From Climacium dendroides (Eukaryota > Streptophyta > Bryopsida > Hypnales > Climaciaceae): 64,000 nucleotides of DNA. This document shows positions 33,780 through 44,376 of the stretch, one piece after another; within the stretch, counting starts at the first letter, position 1; the number at the start of each line of letters is the position of its first letter. The position numbers and the translations under genes were made by a program. The stretch spans positions 28,472,582 to 28,536,581 of the forward strand of contig OX467092.1 in assembly GCA_950106755.1 (NCBI GenBank). Direction: 5' to 3'. Under the pieces are notes generated by a model. That model was not told the DNA's origin. It worked only from the letters and a program-made list of their open reading frames with translations, and ran no database searches.

Positions 33780-35300
33780 GGTACTTATCGTTGAGTTGAC
33801 GATAACTGTGACCTTTTTGACTTCTGGTTATCGTCGAATCGATGATAACGTAGTCAGATTTTTTCAATCGGCATTCTTAGCAAATGTGTAGCTACTTCAG
33901 TTTCTTCTGATTCCAAAGCAGAATGTGCATCGGGTTGAATTATTTCTTTGCCAAATTGAACAAATCATGAAAGGAATTTCGTTGAGGATAGTTATTGTTG
34001 AGTCAATGATACCTCTGATTTCTTTTGTTCCTAGTTATCGTCGAGTCGATGATAACGTAGTTAGATTTTATCAATCGGTATTCTTAGCAAATTTGAAGGT
34101 ACTTCAATTTCCTATGATTTGAAAGAGGAATGTGCATTGGGTTGAATTTTTCCTTCGTTACAACTAACGAAACATAAAAGGAGTTTCATTGAAGATCATT
34201 TTCGTTGTGTCAACGATAACTCTGAGTTCTTTGACTTCTAGTTATCGTCGAGTCGATGATAACGTAGTCAGTAATTTTCAGTTAGCATTCTTAGCAAATG
34301 TGTAGCTACTTCAGTTTCTTCTGATTTCAAAGCAGAATGTGCATCGGGTTGAATTATTTCTTCGTCAAATCGAACAAATCATGAAAGGAGTTTTGTTGAG
34401 GATAGTTATCGTTGAGTCAATGATACCTCTGAATTCTTTTGCTCCTAGTTATCGTCGAGTCGATGATAACGTAGTCAGATTTTATCAATCGGTATTCTTA
34501 GCAAATTTGAAGGTACTTCAATTTCCTATGATTTGAAAGAAGAATGTGCATTGGGTTGAATTTTTCCTTAGTCACAACTAACGAATCATGAAAGGAGTTT
34601 CATTGAAGATCATTATCGTTGTGTCAATGATAACTCTGAGTTCTTTGACTTCTAGTTATCGTCGAGTCGATGATAACGTAGTCAGTAATTTTCAGTTAGC
34701 ATTCTTAGCAAATGTGTAGGTACGTCAATTGCTTATGATTTCAAAGGAGATTGTGCATCGGGTTGAATTATTTCTTCGTCAAATCGAACAAATCATGAAA
34801 GGAGTTTCGTTGAGGATAGTTATCGTTGAGTCAATGATACCTCTGAATTCTTTTGCTACTAGTTATCGTCGAGTCGATGATAACGTAGTCAGATTTTTTC
34901 AATCGGCATTCTTAGCAAATGTGTATCTATTTCAATTTCTTAAGATTTGAAAGAAGAATGTGCATTGGGTTGAATTTTTCCTTCGTCACAACCAACGAAT
35001 CATGAGAGGAGTTTCATTGAAGATCGTTATCGTTGTGGCAACGATAACTTTGAGTTCTTCGAGTTCCAGTTATCGTCGGGTCGATGATAATCTTGTCAGA
35101 AATTTTCAAAGGTGTAGATACTTCAATTTCTTATGATTTCAAACGAGATTGTGCATTGGGTTGAATTATTTCTTCATCACATCCAACGAATGAAGAAATG
35201 AGTTTTGTTGAGGAGAGTTATCATTGAGTCAACGATCACTCTGAGTAACAACAACTTCCGGTTATCGTCGGGGCGATGATAATGTCAACTATAAATAAAG
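33780..35300. repeat. 207-bp tandem array with ATCG-type palindromes upstream of the nested DUF7869-like gene
   Basis: The half-site GTTATCGTCG, 3-bp spacer, inverted half-site recurs at 33,826, 34,034, 34,241, 34,448, 34,655, 34,862, 35,069 and 35,261: spacing 208, 207, 207, 207, 207, 207, 192. Each unit also holds a second, imperfect palindrome (GTTATCGTTG, 3 bp, CAATGAT) about 55 bp before the first. Alternate units are most alike (GCATCGGG versus GCATTGGG), giving a ~414-bp higher-order dimer. The palindromes are better conserved than the sequence between them. Confidence 0.9.
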
Positions 35301-35540
35301 TGTTTGCAACTTTGCATTGAAAAGTATTTACTTAGATGAAGATGAATGACTGAATCATAGCACAAATCATTGGATCATCCATTCATCGATGTTGTATTCG
35401 TAAGAAATTATAGAGACATGATGTTAATATTAGTGAATATAGAGTATGTTTAGTTTCTAGTATACTAGAAGTTGCTGCAATAGAACATCTTTATCTTTGA
35501 CTCAACAATGAATCTAAGGATTGGTCTTCGTGCTTGCAGA

Positions 35541-38391
35541 ATGGATTTCCATGGGTTTGATGAGTTCGCGAATCCAGTTCCCCCATTTCCACTTGATGTT
35601 CAGGTATGCGAGGGGATTGCTCGTGCAAAATGGGTCTTACGATTTGTCACTCTTCGAAACGAAGATGGGGTGGACCTTGCAAGGGAGGTTTGCCAAAACG
35701 TTGACCCAGAGTTAATCATTGACCAAGATGGAAAGCCTCTTGGCGATGACCGGGTTGCCATTCAAATTGCTGAGTCTCTGAATGAGGAACTCTTCTCATC
35801 TGGCAATGTATGGTCACTTCGTTCCTGGGACATCAAGAGAATTTTTTTAGATGACGATGTCAGCTTATATGACCATGACCAAACCCATGTATATAACGCA
35901 GCCATGAACCCATCAAGCAGAAGAATTTGTAAGGGGGTTCGATCGTACGAAACAACTCGTGAAAGGATTGATCCAGAGATTCCACCCAAGAAAGAACTTC
36001 TCCTCTCTATGGAATCGATCACATCAATATCCACAAAATCATGTTGTCAGAAAAATTGTGTTCAACCTTTTCCGCGTGGGCAAATCCAAGCGATAAGGAC
36101 TGAACTATATTCAGGTGAGGACTTCAAGGCGCGTAGCAAGACACTTTTGGAGGTGCATAGGCAAATCCATAAAGACAGTGCTGGCAAAGAGTGGATTACC
36201 TTGAAAGGTAGAGAAGTGTGCCCCATTGCATGGTGGATCATTCATGGGATTGCAAGAGCTACGTTCTATAGGTACAAAGAGAAGGCTAGAATTGGGAAGC
36301 AAGCTCAGGTGCATGGAAATGTGGGATCTAAAAAACCCCGCATGCATACTCTTCAAGCTACTGCCACGCTTCGAACTCTTATTGAGTCTGATGCCGATCA
36401 AATGCTATACAAAACAAGGACAATAGAGTCTGGGGAGAAAGTTGCAGCGATGGTTCTACCTTCTGCTTTTCGTTGGAGTGACAAATTACCTAAAATCAAT
36501 GAGTCCAATGCAGAGTTCAATTTGGAGCCGATTTCTTCCAGTGGCTTGAGCAACATTCGCCGTCAGAATTTCCCTGAATTTGCTGCCAAGGCTCGTGGGG
36601 ATAGTTTTGCTAGGTGTGGCTTGTGCGATGAGTATAAGCAATTGAGGAGCGCTTGTTGGAAATCAGAGTCGTTTGATAAGTATACCAATATTTTGAATAC
36701 CCATGTTGCAGGTCAGAGGGCTCATAGAGAGTACTACTATGGAAATCGAGAATTTTCCGTGAGATGCCCGGACAAAATGTTGTGCATCATTCATGATAAA
36801 ATGGATCACTCAAAAATGGCTTCTCCACACTTTTCTCACAAGAACAAGTCGACGGAATCCTTCATGAAAATGCCTGTTGCTGTCACAGGTATGATTGCTC
36901 ATGGTCATGGCGATGTACGATATGCACACTATGGTGTGGGCATTTTCCCAACAGATTCGAATCATACCATTGGATCCATTGCAAGGTTGTTGCGGGATTT
37001 GGAAGGCCCGCCTAAAAATTCATCGAGGGCGTTATTTTCTATTGAGGAGGGGCAATCCACATTGACAAAGGCGCTTTTAAAAGGAGCAGAAAATTGCTTG
37101 GACTCCCTCCTTCCACCTCTAGAACAGCCACTTCCAGCTCAACCTCTCCCACCAATATTAATATTGCAATTGGACAATGCGTCAGGGGACAACAAGAATC
37201 GATATCTTTTTGCTTTTTGCTCTTTGCTTGTATACAAAGGCATTTTTCGTGAGGTATACATCAACTTTCTTATTGTAGGACACTCACGAAGACATTGATG
37301 CTCTTTTTGGTCGATGGAGTTCAAGATTGAAGACGAATGACTATCCAACACTTCCAAAGCTCATGAAGTCCTTTATGGATTGTGAAACGCACCCTGTGAT
37401 TCCTCATCTCATTGAGGAGCTCCCTGATTTCAAGAAATTTGTGGAGGGTTATTTGGGCACTAGTGGAGATGAATTAGGAGGGCATTCGAAAAGTCAACAA
37501 TTCAAGTTTTTTATGGATTCTTCAGGATGGCCTTTGATGGAGTATAAAAATTTGTGTACTGACCCAAAGTGGTTGCCAGAGCACGGCAATGGGATAAGAA
37601 TGTGGTCAGAGACTGAGGATGGACTTCCTAAAGTACCAAGTGGTAGCCCTAAACCTTTGGCTCCAGTTCCAATGAAAGCTCTTGAAGAGATAAAGAAAGG
37701 TTTGAATGGCTATGTTAAACATTAGAACAAAATGGCAAACAATGATCATAGTGGAGAGTACAGGCGGAAGAATGGTCCACTAGAAGAGTATTGGAAAGGC
37801 ATCAGAGCTGTTCTAGATGCACCTCTTCAGGTGCGAGCGGCATTACTTGATGGATTTTGGCCAGCTTCAAGGATTGCCAATGATGAAACAGATCAAATGC
37901 AAAGAAATGGCACATTGCGTGAAGAAAATGCAGAGGATGCCAACTTTGTTGGACGTAAGCGTGATCGTCCACGTTCTTCGTTTCATGTTGCTCATGATAC
38001 ACACGCAGGTTCTTTTGTTGCAGTGCGTCCTGTTGATGGTGATCCAAAACCATTTTGGCTTGCTAGGGCTATTACGGCTCCGAGTCCCGATCCAGGGCAT
38101 ATGCATATGATCAAAATCCAATATTGGAGGCCTACTTCGGATCGGCACATTAATATGGAGACATATGAGGGTTGGGACACCAAACAAGGAAATGTGTGGC
38201 GTGAAGATAGCGTTATACCTTCAACATGGTCAAGCACAGATTGTATCATGACAACTTGGAAGCCACGGTTTCGTGATGGAACTAAAAATCCAAAGGTGAC
38301 GGTTTCAAGTCTACAAATTCAAATTATTAAGGCATCAGTGGCAGCCTTCACGACTACTGCAAATAACGATGGTTCTATGATTGAAGAATGA
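35541..38391 (+). pseudogene. DUF7869-like putative DDE-type transposase (nested copy)
   Basis: Starts at ATG 35,541, directly after an acceptor-like TGCTTGCAG, as in the outer copy. Open to about 37,286, where a small indel breaks the frame inside the third acidic motif (GHS.../EDIDALFGRWS), then open to 38,391 apart from a TAG at 37,723 where the outer copy has Trp. Motifs in order: NCVQPFPRG, ATFYRY, the C-x2-C pair RCGLCDE, IHDKMDHSK, MIAHGHGDVRYAHYG, QLDNASGDNKNRY and EDIDALFGRWS. The C-terminal domain (FVAVRPVDGDPKPFWLARAI, YEGWDT) resembles a small beta-barrel DNA- or chromatin-reader module. It is one base-pair event and one substitution from an open frame, so more recently active than the outer copy. 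Confidence 0.7.
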
Positions 38392-38920
38392 CTTGTAGTT
38401 CATAATTTTATTAGACAAATGTTGTTTTGGTAGTTCAATTAGAGCACTCATTGTAATTATTAACAAGTTTGGACATGTTTACATTCATATATGTATTGGT
38501 TACTTTTATTATGGTAGTGTGCCTATGTATGAGAAATTTATTTCTATTAATAGTAAATTTTTTTATTACTATTGCGTCTCCAAGTATTGTATTCTAAATG
38601 TTTTTGGTGAATTTTTGGTAATTCATATGTTTAATTTCATGTTAAAGTTTTCTATCCTCCATGTATACATTAGTTTTTTGACATATGAAAGTTTTGATTT
38701 TTAAAAATGTCTCACTTCATAATGTCTTTGACTATTTTGTTTTCTTTTTTACAAAGGAATTAGTAAATCGAGATGTACTTTTGAGTTTGTGCTACTTTAG
38801 TTAATAGTATAAAATTAATGAAATACATATTTGACATTTTCAAGTCTCAATTTAATGAACAGTCTCAATTTAATGAACCCTTCTTCCACCTTGCATGTAT
38901 GAAAAATTAAAATGAGACTG
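38392..38920. other. 3' flank of nested DUF7869-like gene with subterminal repeats
   Basis: AT-rich and non-coding. GTCTCAATTTAATGAAC occurs twice near 38,846-38,880 and AAAATGAGACTG once, subterminal copies of the TIR core that could be transposase-binding sites. Confidence 0.55.
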
Positions 38921-38951
38921 CAATTTGTCTCATTTTAACGAATAAGGCCTT
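38921..38951 (-). repeat. Right TIR of nested element
   Basis: Plus strand CAATTTGTCTCATTTTAAC then GAATAAGGCCTT, the inverse of 19,810-19,840, followed by CCTT which also precedes the left TIR. Confidence 0.85.
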
Positions 38952-40215
38952 CCTTGGTCTCGATGGCATTTTAGATGCGTATGACTCTAGCTGAATCAAG
39001 TATTGTGTGAATCCTCATTGTACTTGTGTGGGGATTGTATTGTGCCAGAGCACTTTGCCGAGGTTCTGAAGAGCAAGGTTGTGTAACCTTATTCTACTTC
39101 AAAGAATAGGTACTGGTGGATAAGCTACAACAACAACAACGAGGTTAGTATCTAGAACTTCATTGTTTGTTTTTCCTTGCTCAGATGTGGTTGTACAATT
39201 TTTTCTAGAAAATGAGCTTCTGGAGATAAGAGTTGTGTATTCTGTTGGGTGGTATTTGCTCCCAACAGATTGGATCTTTCTTTGTAATTGTTGGAAGGAA
39301 TGTGGTTGCTTGGAATATGTTTGCAGTTTGTTTCTTGGCATTTGGTTTGCAATGTAAGTTTTTTAAAATTGGTTTGTTTTTTGCATTTCAGATTGACAAT
39401 TGTAGCACTGGAGTTACAAGATTGTGGAGTCTATAATAAGCAGCTACACTGAAAGTAGGAGCTAAGTTGAGGCTGAAGTTGCATAGCGCTTGCTTGTAGA
39501 AACTCAGGTATGTATTAATTTCAATTCTCTTGCACCATCTCAGCTTTGAATAGTGATTTCTGTGATTGTTGTAAAGCTAGTTGCAATGTCCAATGGGGTT
39601 TAACTTGCGGGATGTATCGTGTGCGTACGTTCCTTTTTTAGTTCTCGTGAGGTTTGTTGTTTTCTGTTAGAATTCATGGTTTGGAAGTTTCTAGATGAAA
39701 ACATGCTTGTTTGGGATGTTGTAGGTTTGTACAATGACTTTTTGGTTTTAGGTTTAGGTGGTCTGCTGGTTTGAGATGTTTTTGATTTCTTTGGCTTTTT
39801 TCAACTCTTGAATTTGTTGAAAATGTGGATAATATTGCAGGTTTAGGAGATTAATCCATCTGCTTTGCATTTCAAGATCCTCATTTTTTAATTCCCGAGG
39901 TGAGTTATAATGCACAGGACTTCGTTTAGGGTTTAGGGTTCAAAAAATGGCATTCATTGTTTAGGGTCCAGTACTTCAGTTCCAGGGTTTGTTCAGGGTT
40001 CAGTGCTTAGGGTCCAGGGTTTCTTTAGGGTCCATTGCTTATGGTTTAGGGTTTCCTTAAGGTCTACGAATTAGAATTAAGAATGTCAAGGAAAGAAATG
40101 ACCAGCCACAACCACACAAATTCCCCAAAATCAGCCCAATACTACCCGGGTATCATCTTGTCACACTAAATTCCTAAACGTACTACGAATGTAAGGCGCC
40201 TGAACGAAACTGCAA
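38952..40215. other. Outer-element spacer, right of the nested insertion, with telomere-like tract
   Basis: No gene supported. From about 39,928 to 40,060 a degenerate series of TTTAGGGTT, GGGTTCAG and AGGGTCCA words forms another telomere-like tract, directly next to the palindrome array of the cassette. Confidence 0.5.
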
Positions 40216-41300
40216 TTCAGGTCGCATCGACCTGAATTGCATATCCCTTCAAACACATATCCTAGGTCCGGGCAAGTTCCTTGAAAATTTTCAGATGAGA
40301 TTAACCTGCATTTCAGGTCGGTCCGACCTGAAATGTACACCTACTAACATTTTTTGTACAAAGAAGGCAACTAAATGGAAGGGAATTGCACTAACATGTC
40401 AGAAGACAAATAACAAAGTCATCCAAATTCAATGCAGATCAGGTCGGTCCGACCTGAACTGCAAAGAACACCCTATGCAATCTGACGTGTCAAATAAGTT
40501 GTAAGACCAACAAATAAATAACTATCACAATATTAGACACCTATTTATAAACAAATGGACTAATAAATGAGTTCATTAACGTGTCGGTAATGTACGTCAC
40601 ATGACCCACACTACAATTCAAGTCGCATCGACCTGAATTGCAGAGCCCCATAAATCATATTCTCTCCCAAATCTCTCCATTTGTCCGTGCTATTTCATGG
40701 ACAATGTTGACATGAGATGAACATGCATTTTAGGTCGGTCCGACCTGAAATGTACACCTACTAGCATCGTCAGTACAAGGCAAGCAACTGAGTAGCAGAC
40801 ACTATCACTAACATCTCAGAAGAGAAATAACATGATCGTCAAAATTAAATGCAGATCAGGTCGGTCCGACCTGAACTGCAAGGAAGACCCTCTGCAATCT
40901 GGCACAGCAAATACATATTCCCTTCACCAACATACATATTTATATGACTATATTAGACACCTAGTATAATTAAAAAATTGACCAAAAGACACATTTCTAA
41001 TAAACATCCATTTACCAACAACAAACATGACAACACTACCGCATGCAATTCAGGTCGAACCGACCTGAACTACCAGTTCCAAAGTGAGAACAATACGTAC
41101 TAGGACGATCCGATAACATTAATCAATAACATTGAGGCCATCACAATAGCAGAAATATTTGCATATTCCGACTAGAACTTCAGGTCGAGTCAACCTGAAG
41201 TGTATGAAGCAAAACGAACTGAGTCCAAGTAGATCAAACACATAGAAGATGAAATGTAGAAGCTCCATGTACTGGTTTTTAGGTCGGGTCGATCTGAATC
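40216..41300. repeat. Palindrome array (CAGG-arm type) upstream of the outer cassette
   Basis: Nine sites at about 40,216, 40,312, 40,438, 40,617, 40,729, 40,855, 41,049, 41,179 and 41,279. Half-site TTCAGGTCG (or ATCAGGTCG) with 3-bp spacers CAT, GTC, GTC, CAT, GTC, GTC, AAC, AGT, GGT. The first three and next three form a duplicated unit of about 400-417 bp. Arms are nearly invariant while the spacer varies, as expected for a bound inverted repeat. Confidence 0.9.
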
Positions 41301-41354
41301 AACATAGCAACAACTCTTGTTCTAACAACATCCCGTTTGGAAAATGAATGCAGA

Positions 41355-42791
41355 ATGGATGACCAAATTGAGAAGCTGGAGGCCTTCTACGTACGCTGTG
41401 CGCACAAATCCTCTGGGGAGGAAGGGGACGACTTTGACAATGACGGAGACTACTGGGAATTCAAAAATCCCGAAAAGGTTGAGAATTGGAGTCTCCACAT
41501 GATTCCTTTCAAGAACCTCATTTGCTTCGCTGCAAAGTTCAAAGACACCGACCATTTCTTCAACATATCCTTTGATGAGAAGATAAAGGACGTTGCCCAC
41601 GACAGTGGTCCATTCTTGAAAATTCGGTGTGTTACAGCTGTGACTGGTACACCCGAAAGCGAGCAGTACCACTTCACTATTTGCTTGGACTCCTCAAGAT
41701 GTGCCTTCAACATATCACACTTCCTGTCAACGCTGGAACCGACTGAGTACAGAACGGAGATTCCCGACCTTGAGAAGAAAGTTGACCACAACTACTTCAA
41801 GACAAAGGACAGGAAGTTGGCAACAGGGAAGGCCCTATACTCTCGCCTGAAGACACTCCTAAACGACTTCACAATTCTGAAGACGAAACTTGAGCTGAAG
41901 AAGAAAGACATGACTGTCAGAACTGTCTCCCAGGAGTTTCCAAGTAACGTGGAGGGACAGAGCTCAATGGGTACACTTAGAACCCAACAGAGTCGGGGGA
42001 CAAGAAAGTCCATGCAGGCCGCTACTCCAGCACGAGCTCCCAGGAAAAGTAAGTTCGCATCAACCTCAACAACGGCAACAGTAGCGCAAGACCCTAGTGC
42101 AGTTTTACTAGGGGAGCTGAGTTTTGTATCTGCGGTAACTGAGGTCCCGGTCCCTTATGACGCCAAGAAATCGCACGATTACATTGCGTCCGCGGAGGCA
42201 TACAAGGCCTACTGGAAGCACTGCACGGACGCCTACATCTTTGGCTTGGAGGATAAGAAGACAATTTCCATTGAGCAGCTCATCAAGGCCCTAGAGGACT
42301 TAAACATCCGTAGCCATGAAATGAAGCTCGTGGAGGACATGATGACATACCTCTGGAAAATGCCAGATAAGTCCACAAAACAAACATTGTGTGTCATGCC
42401 AGTGGATTGCTTCGAGAAGCCAAAGCCGGAGGACTGGCTAGCACTTGAAAGGAAGAACTTCTACATCATCAATGGGCAGCATAGTGTGACTGCCAGCAAA
42501 ATGATGGTAGACCAAAACCTTGACGAAGAGATTGTCAAGAACTTTCGTCAATGGGATTGCTATGTGGTCTGGTCCACAAATGCCCAGAAACTACGGGACA
42601 TATCGGCGTACTACAATAGGGTCAATCACTTCGTAGTGCAGAAGCCCTCGTGGTCAACAAACATTCTGGGAGCTAGAAAAGTGTAGGAACTCATGGGGAG
42701 GCCACGCAATCCGAAGGAAGCGGCCCCAATAGCGACAATGTCCAACGTCAGGCGAAACGCTGAGAGTACAACAAATAAGAAGAAATTCATG
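41355..42791 (+). pseudogene. ParB/DGQHR-like domain protein, cassette exon 1 (outer copy)
   Basis: Starts at ATG 41,355; an in-frame TAG at 42,684 replaces a residue that is Trp in the nested copy; ends at donor TTCATG/GTAAGAG. The first 175 residues match the nested copy's N-terminal domain (conserved ATGKALYSRLK block). A basic linker follows (RTQQSRGTRKS, APRKSK). The second domain has QTLCVMPVDCF, FYIINGQHSVTASKMM, WDCYVVWSTNAQKLRDI and YYNRVNHF. The I-N-G-Q-H-S motif after a hydrophobic strand is the basis for the ParB/DGQHR-like call. Overall identity to the nested copy is moderate, so the two diverged before this nesting event. Confidence 0.55.
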
Positions 42792-43021
42792 GTAAGAGAT
42801 TCAGGTCGAGTCGACCTGATCTGAGAATGTCGTCTTCCACCTAGTATTCCAGCCAGCATAGGTGATGTATTGATTTACTTCACGTGATAATGAATGAAGA
42901 GTTCGAAGTAAGTAAAACGACAAAGGTGTATTTGACGTTCAAAATGAAATGTGTAGTTTAGGTCGGTCCGAGCTGAATAGAGAGCTCCAAATTGACCGAG
43001 ACATACAAAATTGCGTTGCAG
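42792..43021 (+). promoter_or_regulatory. Cassette intron 1 (outer copy) carrying two palindromic sites
   Basis: Donor ATG/GTAAGAG, acceptor TTGCGTTGCAG. Sites near 42,801 (TTCAGGTCG, AGT, CGACCTGAT) and 42,958 (TTAGGTCGG...). Same position as the site-bearing intron 26,010-26,176 of the nested copy, which has the other arm type. Confidence 0.7.
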
Positions 43022-44041
43022 AAATTCTCATCAGCAATGTACAAGCGGTTCGCTCTGCTAGATGTACTAAAGGCCCAGAAGGCTGCAAAAGGCAAGGACG
43101 CCAAGAAGAAGCTCGAGATCCGAAACGAGCTGAAGATAATCACAGCTCCGGACGATGTGTACAACCTGTGGAGCGAGGTCATTTCTAGTGCTGCGCATGG
43201 GGATTTGATAGACCCCAATACTAGACTGAAGTACAACGAGAAGGCCACTTGGAAGCCCGAGCAAGGGAATCTGACGCATGAGTTCTTCAAAGTGCTCGGA
43301 AACCTTTCCTTCAATGACTTGTCGAAGCTGGCCAAACATATTCTGCATCAGAATCCAGGGAGCAAGAACAAGGACTAGAACAAGAAACAATTTTGTGCCC
43401 CCAAAATCCACTGCATACTATCGTCCATATGACGTTATGTATAAGACGCACCAAGATTGGCCTAGAGGTGTGCTCACTGCAGAGAACGTGAAGGACATCA
43501 AGCTTGGAGTGTGGGACCTACGTTACACCCCGAATGTGGTGTCAAAGTCTAAGTGTACGCCAGCCGATCCATACTTCGCTGCAGTTGTCGAGTCCTTCCA
43601 AGAAAAGGGCCAGCCCCTTCTCGAGGACATTCCGGTGTGGGTGCTCATTTGTTCCGACCTCACCGAACAAACGCAAGCACTTCACTTCATAGACAACAAT
43701 CCCGTATTGAAGGAGTACTCCATGAGTTTCTCTAACTACATGCCCTCACCCAATGAGCGTATCGGTGACTTGTCTGCACGAAGCAAGAAGGCGGTGGAAC
43801 CAATTTACCTGACCATCCTGCAAAGCCCAAGCAATGCTAGGACGGTGAGAATGAGGTCTTCCTATGATGCTCCTAGTACTGAAACATTTATGAGGCCCGG
43901 GGCTTACAACAAGCTAGAGTTCAGGATTAATAATACTGAGCTACGGATGGAGTTCTTCCTCAATCTTGTGAGGAAATTCTGCGCTCCTGGAGCAAGCGTA
44001 ATGTCATTCTTCGCTGGGTCGAAGTTCACGTGTGCTGCGAT
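43022..44041 (+). pseudogene. Amino-methyltransferase-like domain (outer copy)
   Basis: Exon from acceptor at 43,021 to donor GCGATG/GTAAGC, with a frameshift near 43,376. Order: LKIITAPDDVYNLWSEV, LTHEFFKVLGNLS, ...GVWDLRYTP, CTPADPYFAAV (possible remnant of the D-P-P-Y box), VWVLICS, IYLTILQSPS, then NTELRMEFFLNLVRKFCAPG and SVMSFFAGSKFTCAAM. The last segment closely follows the 'VLDPFAGSGTT..AA' SAM-binding loop of beta-class amino-methyltransferases, with F-A-G-S-K instead of F-A-G-S-G, preceded by the usual helix. This copy keeps motif I better than the nested one. About 100 residues present in the nested copy (25.3-25.6 kb) are missing here. Function inferred from motif order only. Confidence 0.55.
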
Positions 44042-44376
44042 GGTAAGCCTGAACACAATGAATTCCACAATGTAATGTTTTGGCTATGGTTAAGGTCGAT
44101 TCGACCTGAATAAAATGGACATGTATTTCTTCTTGAAATTCTAAGGTGATAGAAACCAGGTCAGGTCGACCTGACTCGTAGCATTGACTGGATTGTGTTC
44201 CTCCATAGTTTGGCTCGACCTGACCGGTTCTATTGAGTGTCCAAGAGTGAACTTCAGGTCGGGTCGACCTGACCCAATCTACTGCTGACGTTACGTGAAA
44301 TACCATTGTATCCTCGTTAGGGAATTTTCATACTATCGTAATCTGATAGTATGTGACATTGTGTGTGACTTTGCAG
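44042..44376 (+). promoter_or_regulatory. Cassette intron 2 (outer copy) carrying four palindromic sites
   Basis: Donor ATG/GTAAGCC, acceptor TGACTTTGCAG/ATG, phase 0, at the same protein position as 24,389-24,676. Sites near 44,087, 44,160, 44,208 and 44,251 are variants of TTCAGGTCG-3 bp-CGACCTGAA; the second and third are partial. Confidence 0.7.

Larger units (their letters stand above)
19810..38951. mobile_element. Nested 19.1-kb TIR transposon (two-module family), opposite orientation to its host copy
   Basis: Inverted termini of about 31 bp start AAGGCCTTATT then (T/C)GTTAAAATGAGACAAA at both ends, flanked by CCTT on each side (the palindromic AAGGCCTT makes the exact cut ambiguous; TTCCTT is also shared). 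The ParB/methyltransferase-like/FCP1-like cassette is transcribed leftwards from 27.6 kb towards the left TIR and the DUF7869-like gene rightwards from 35.5 kb towards the right TIR. A 5-kb non-coding spacer and two palindrome arrays lie between. Size, gene order and terminal motifs all match the surrounding outer element in reverse, so this is insertion of a family member into a relative. Confidence 0.8.
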
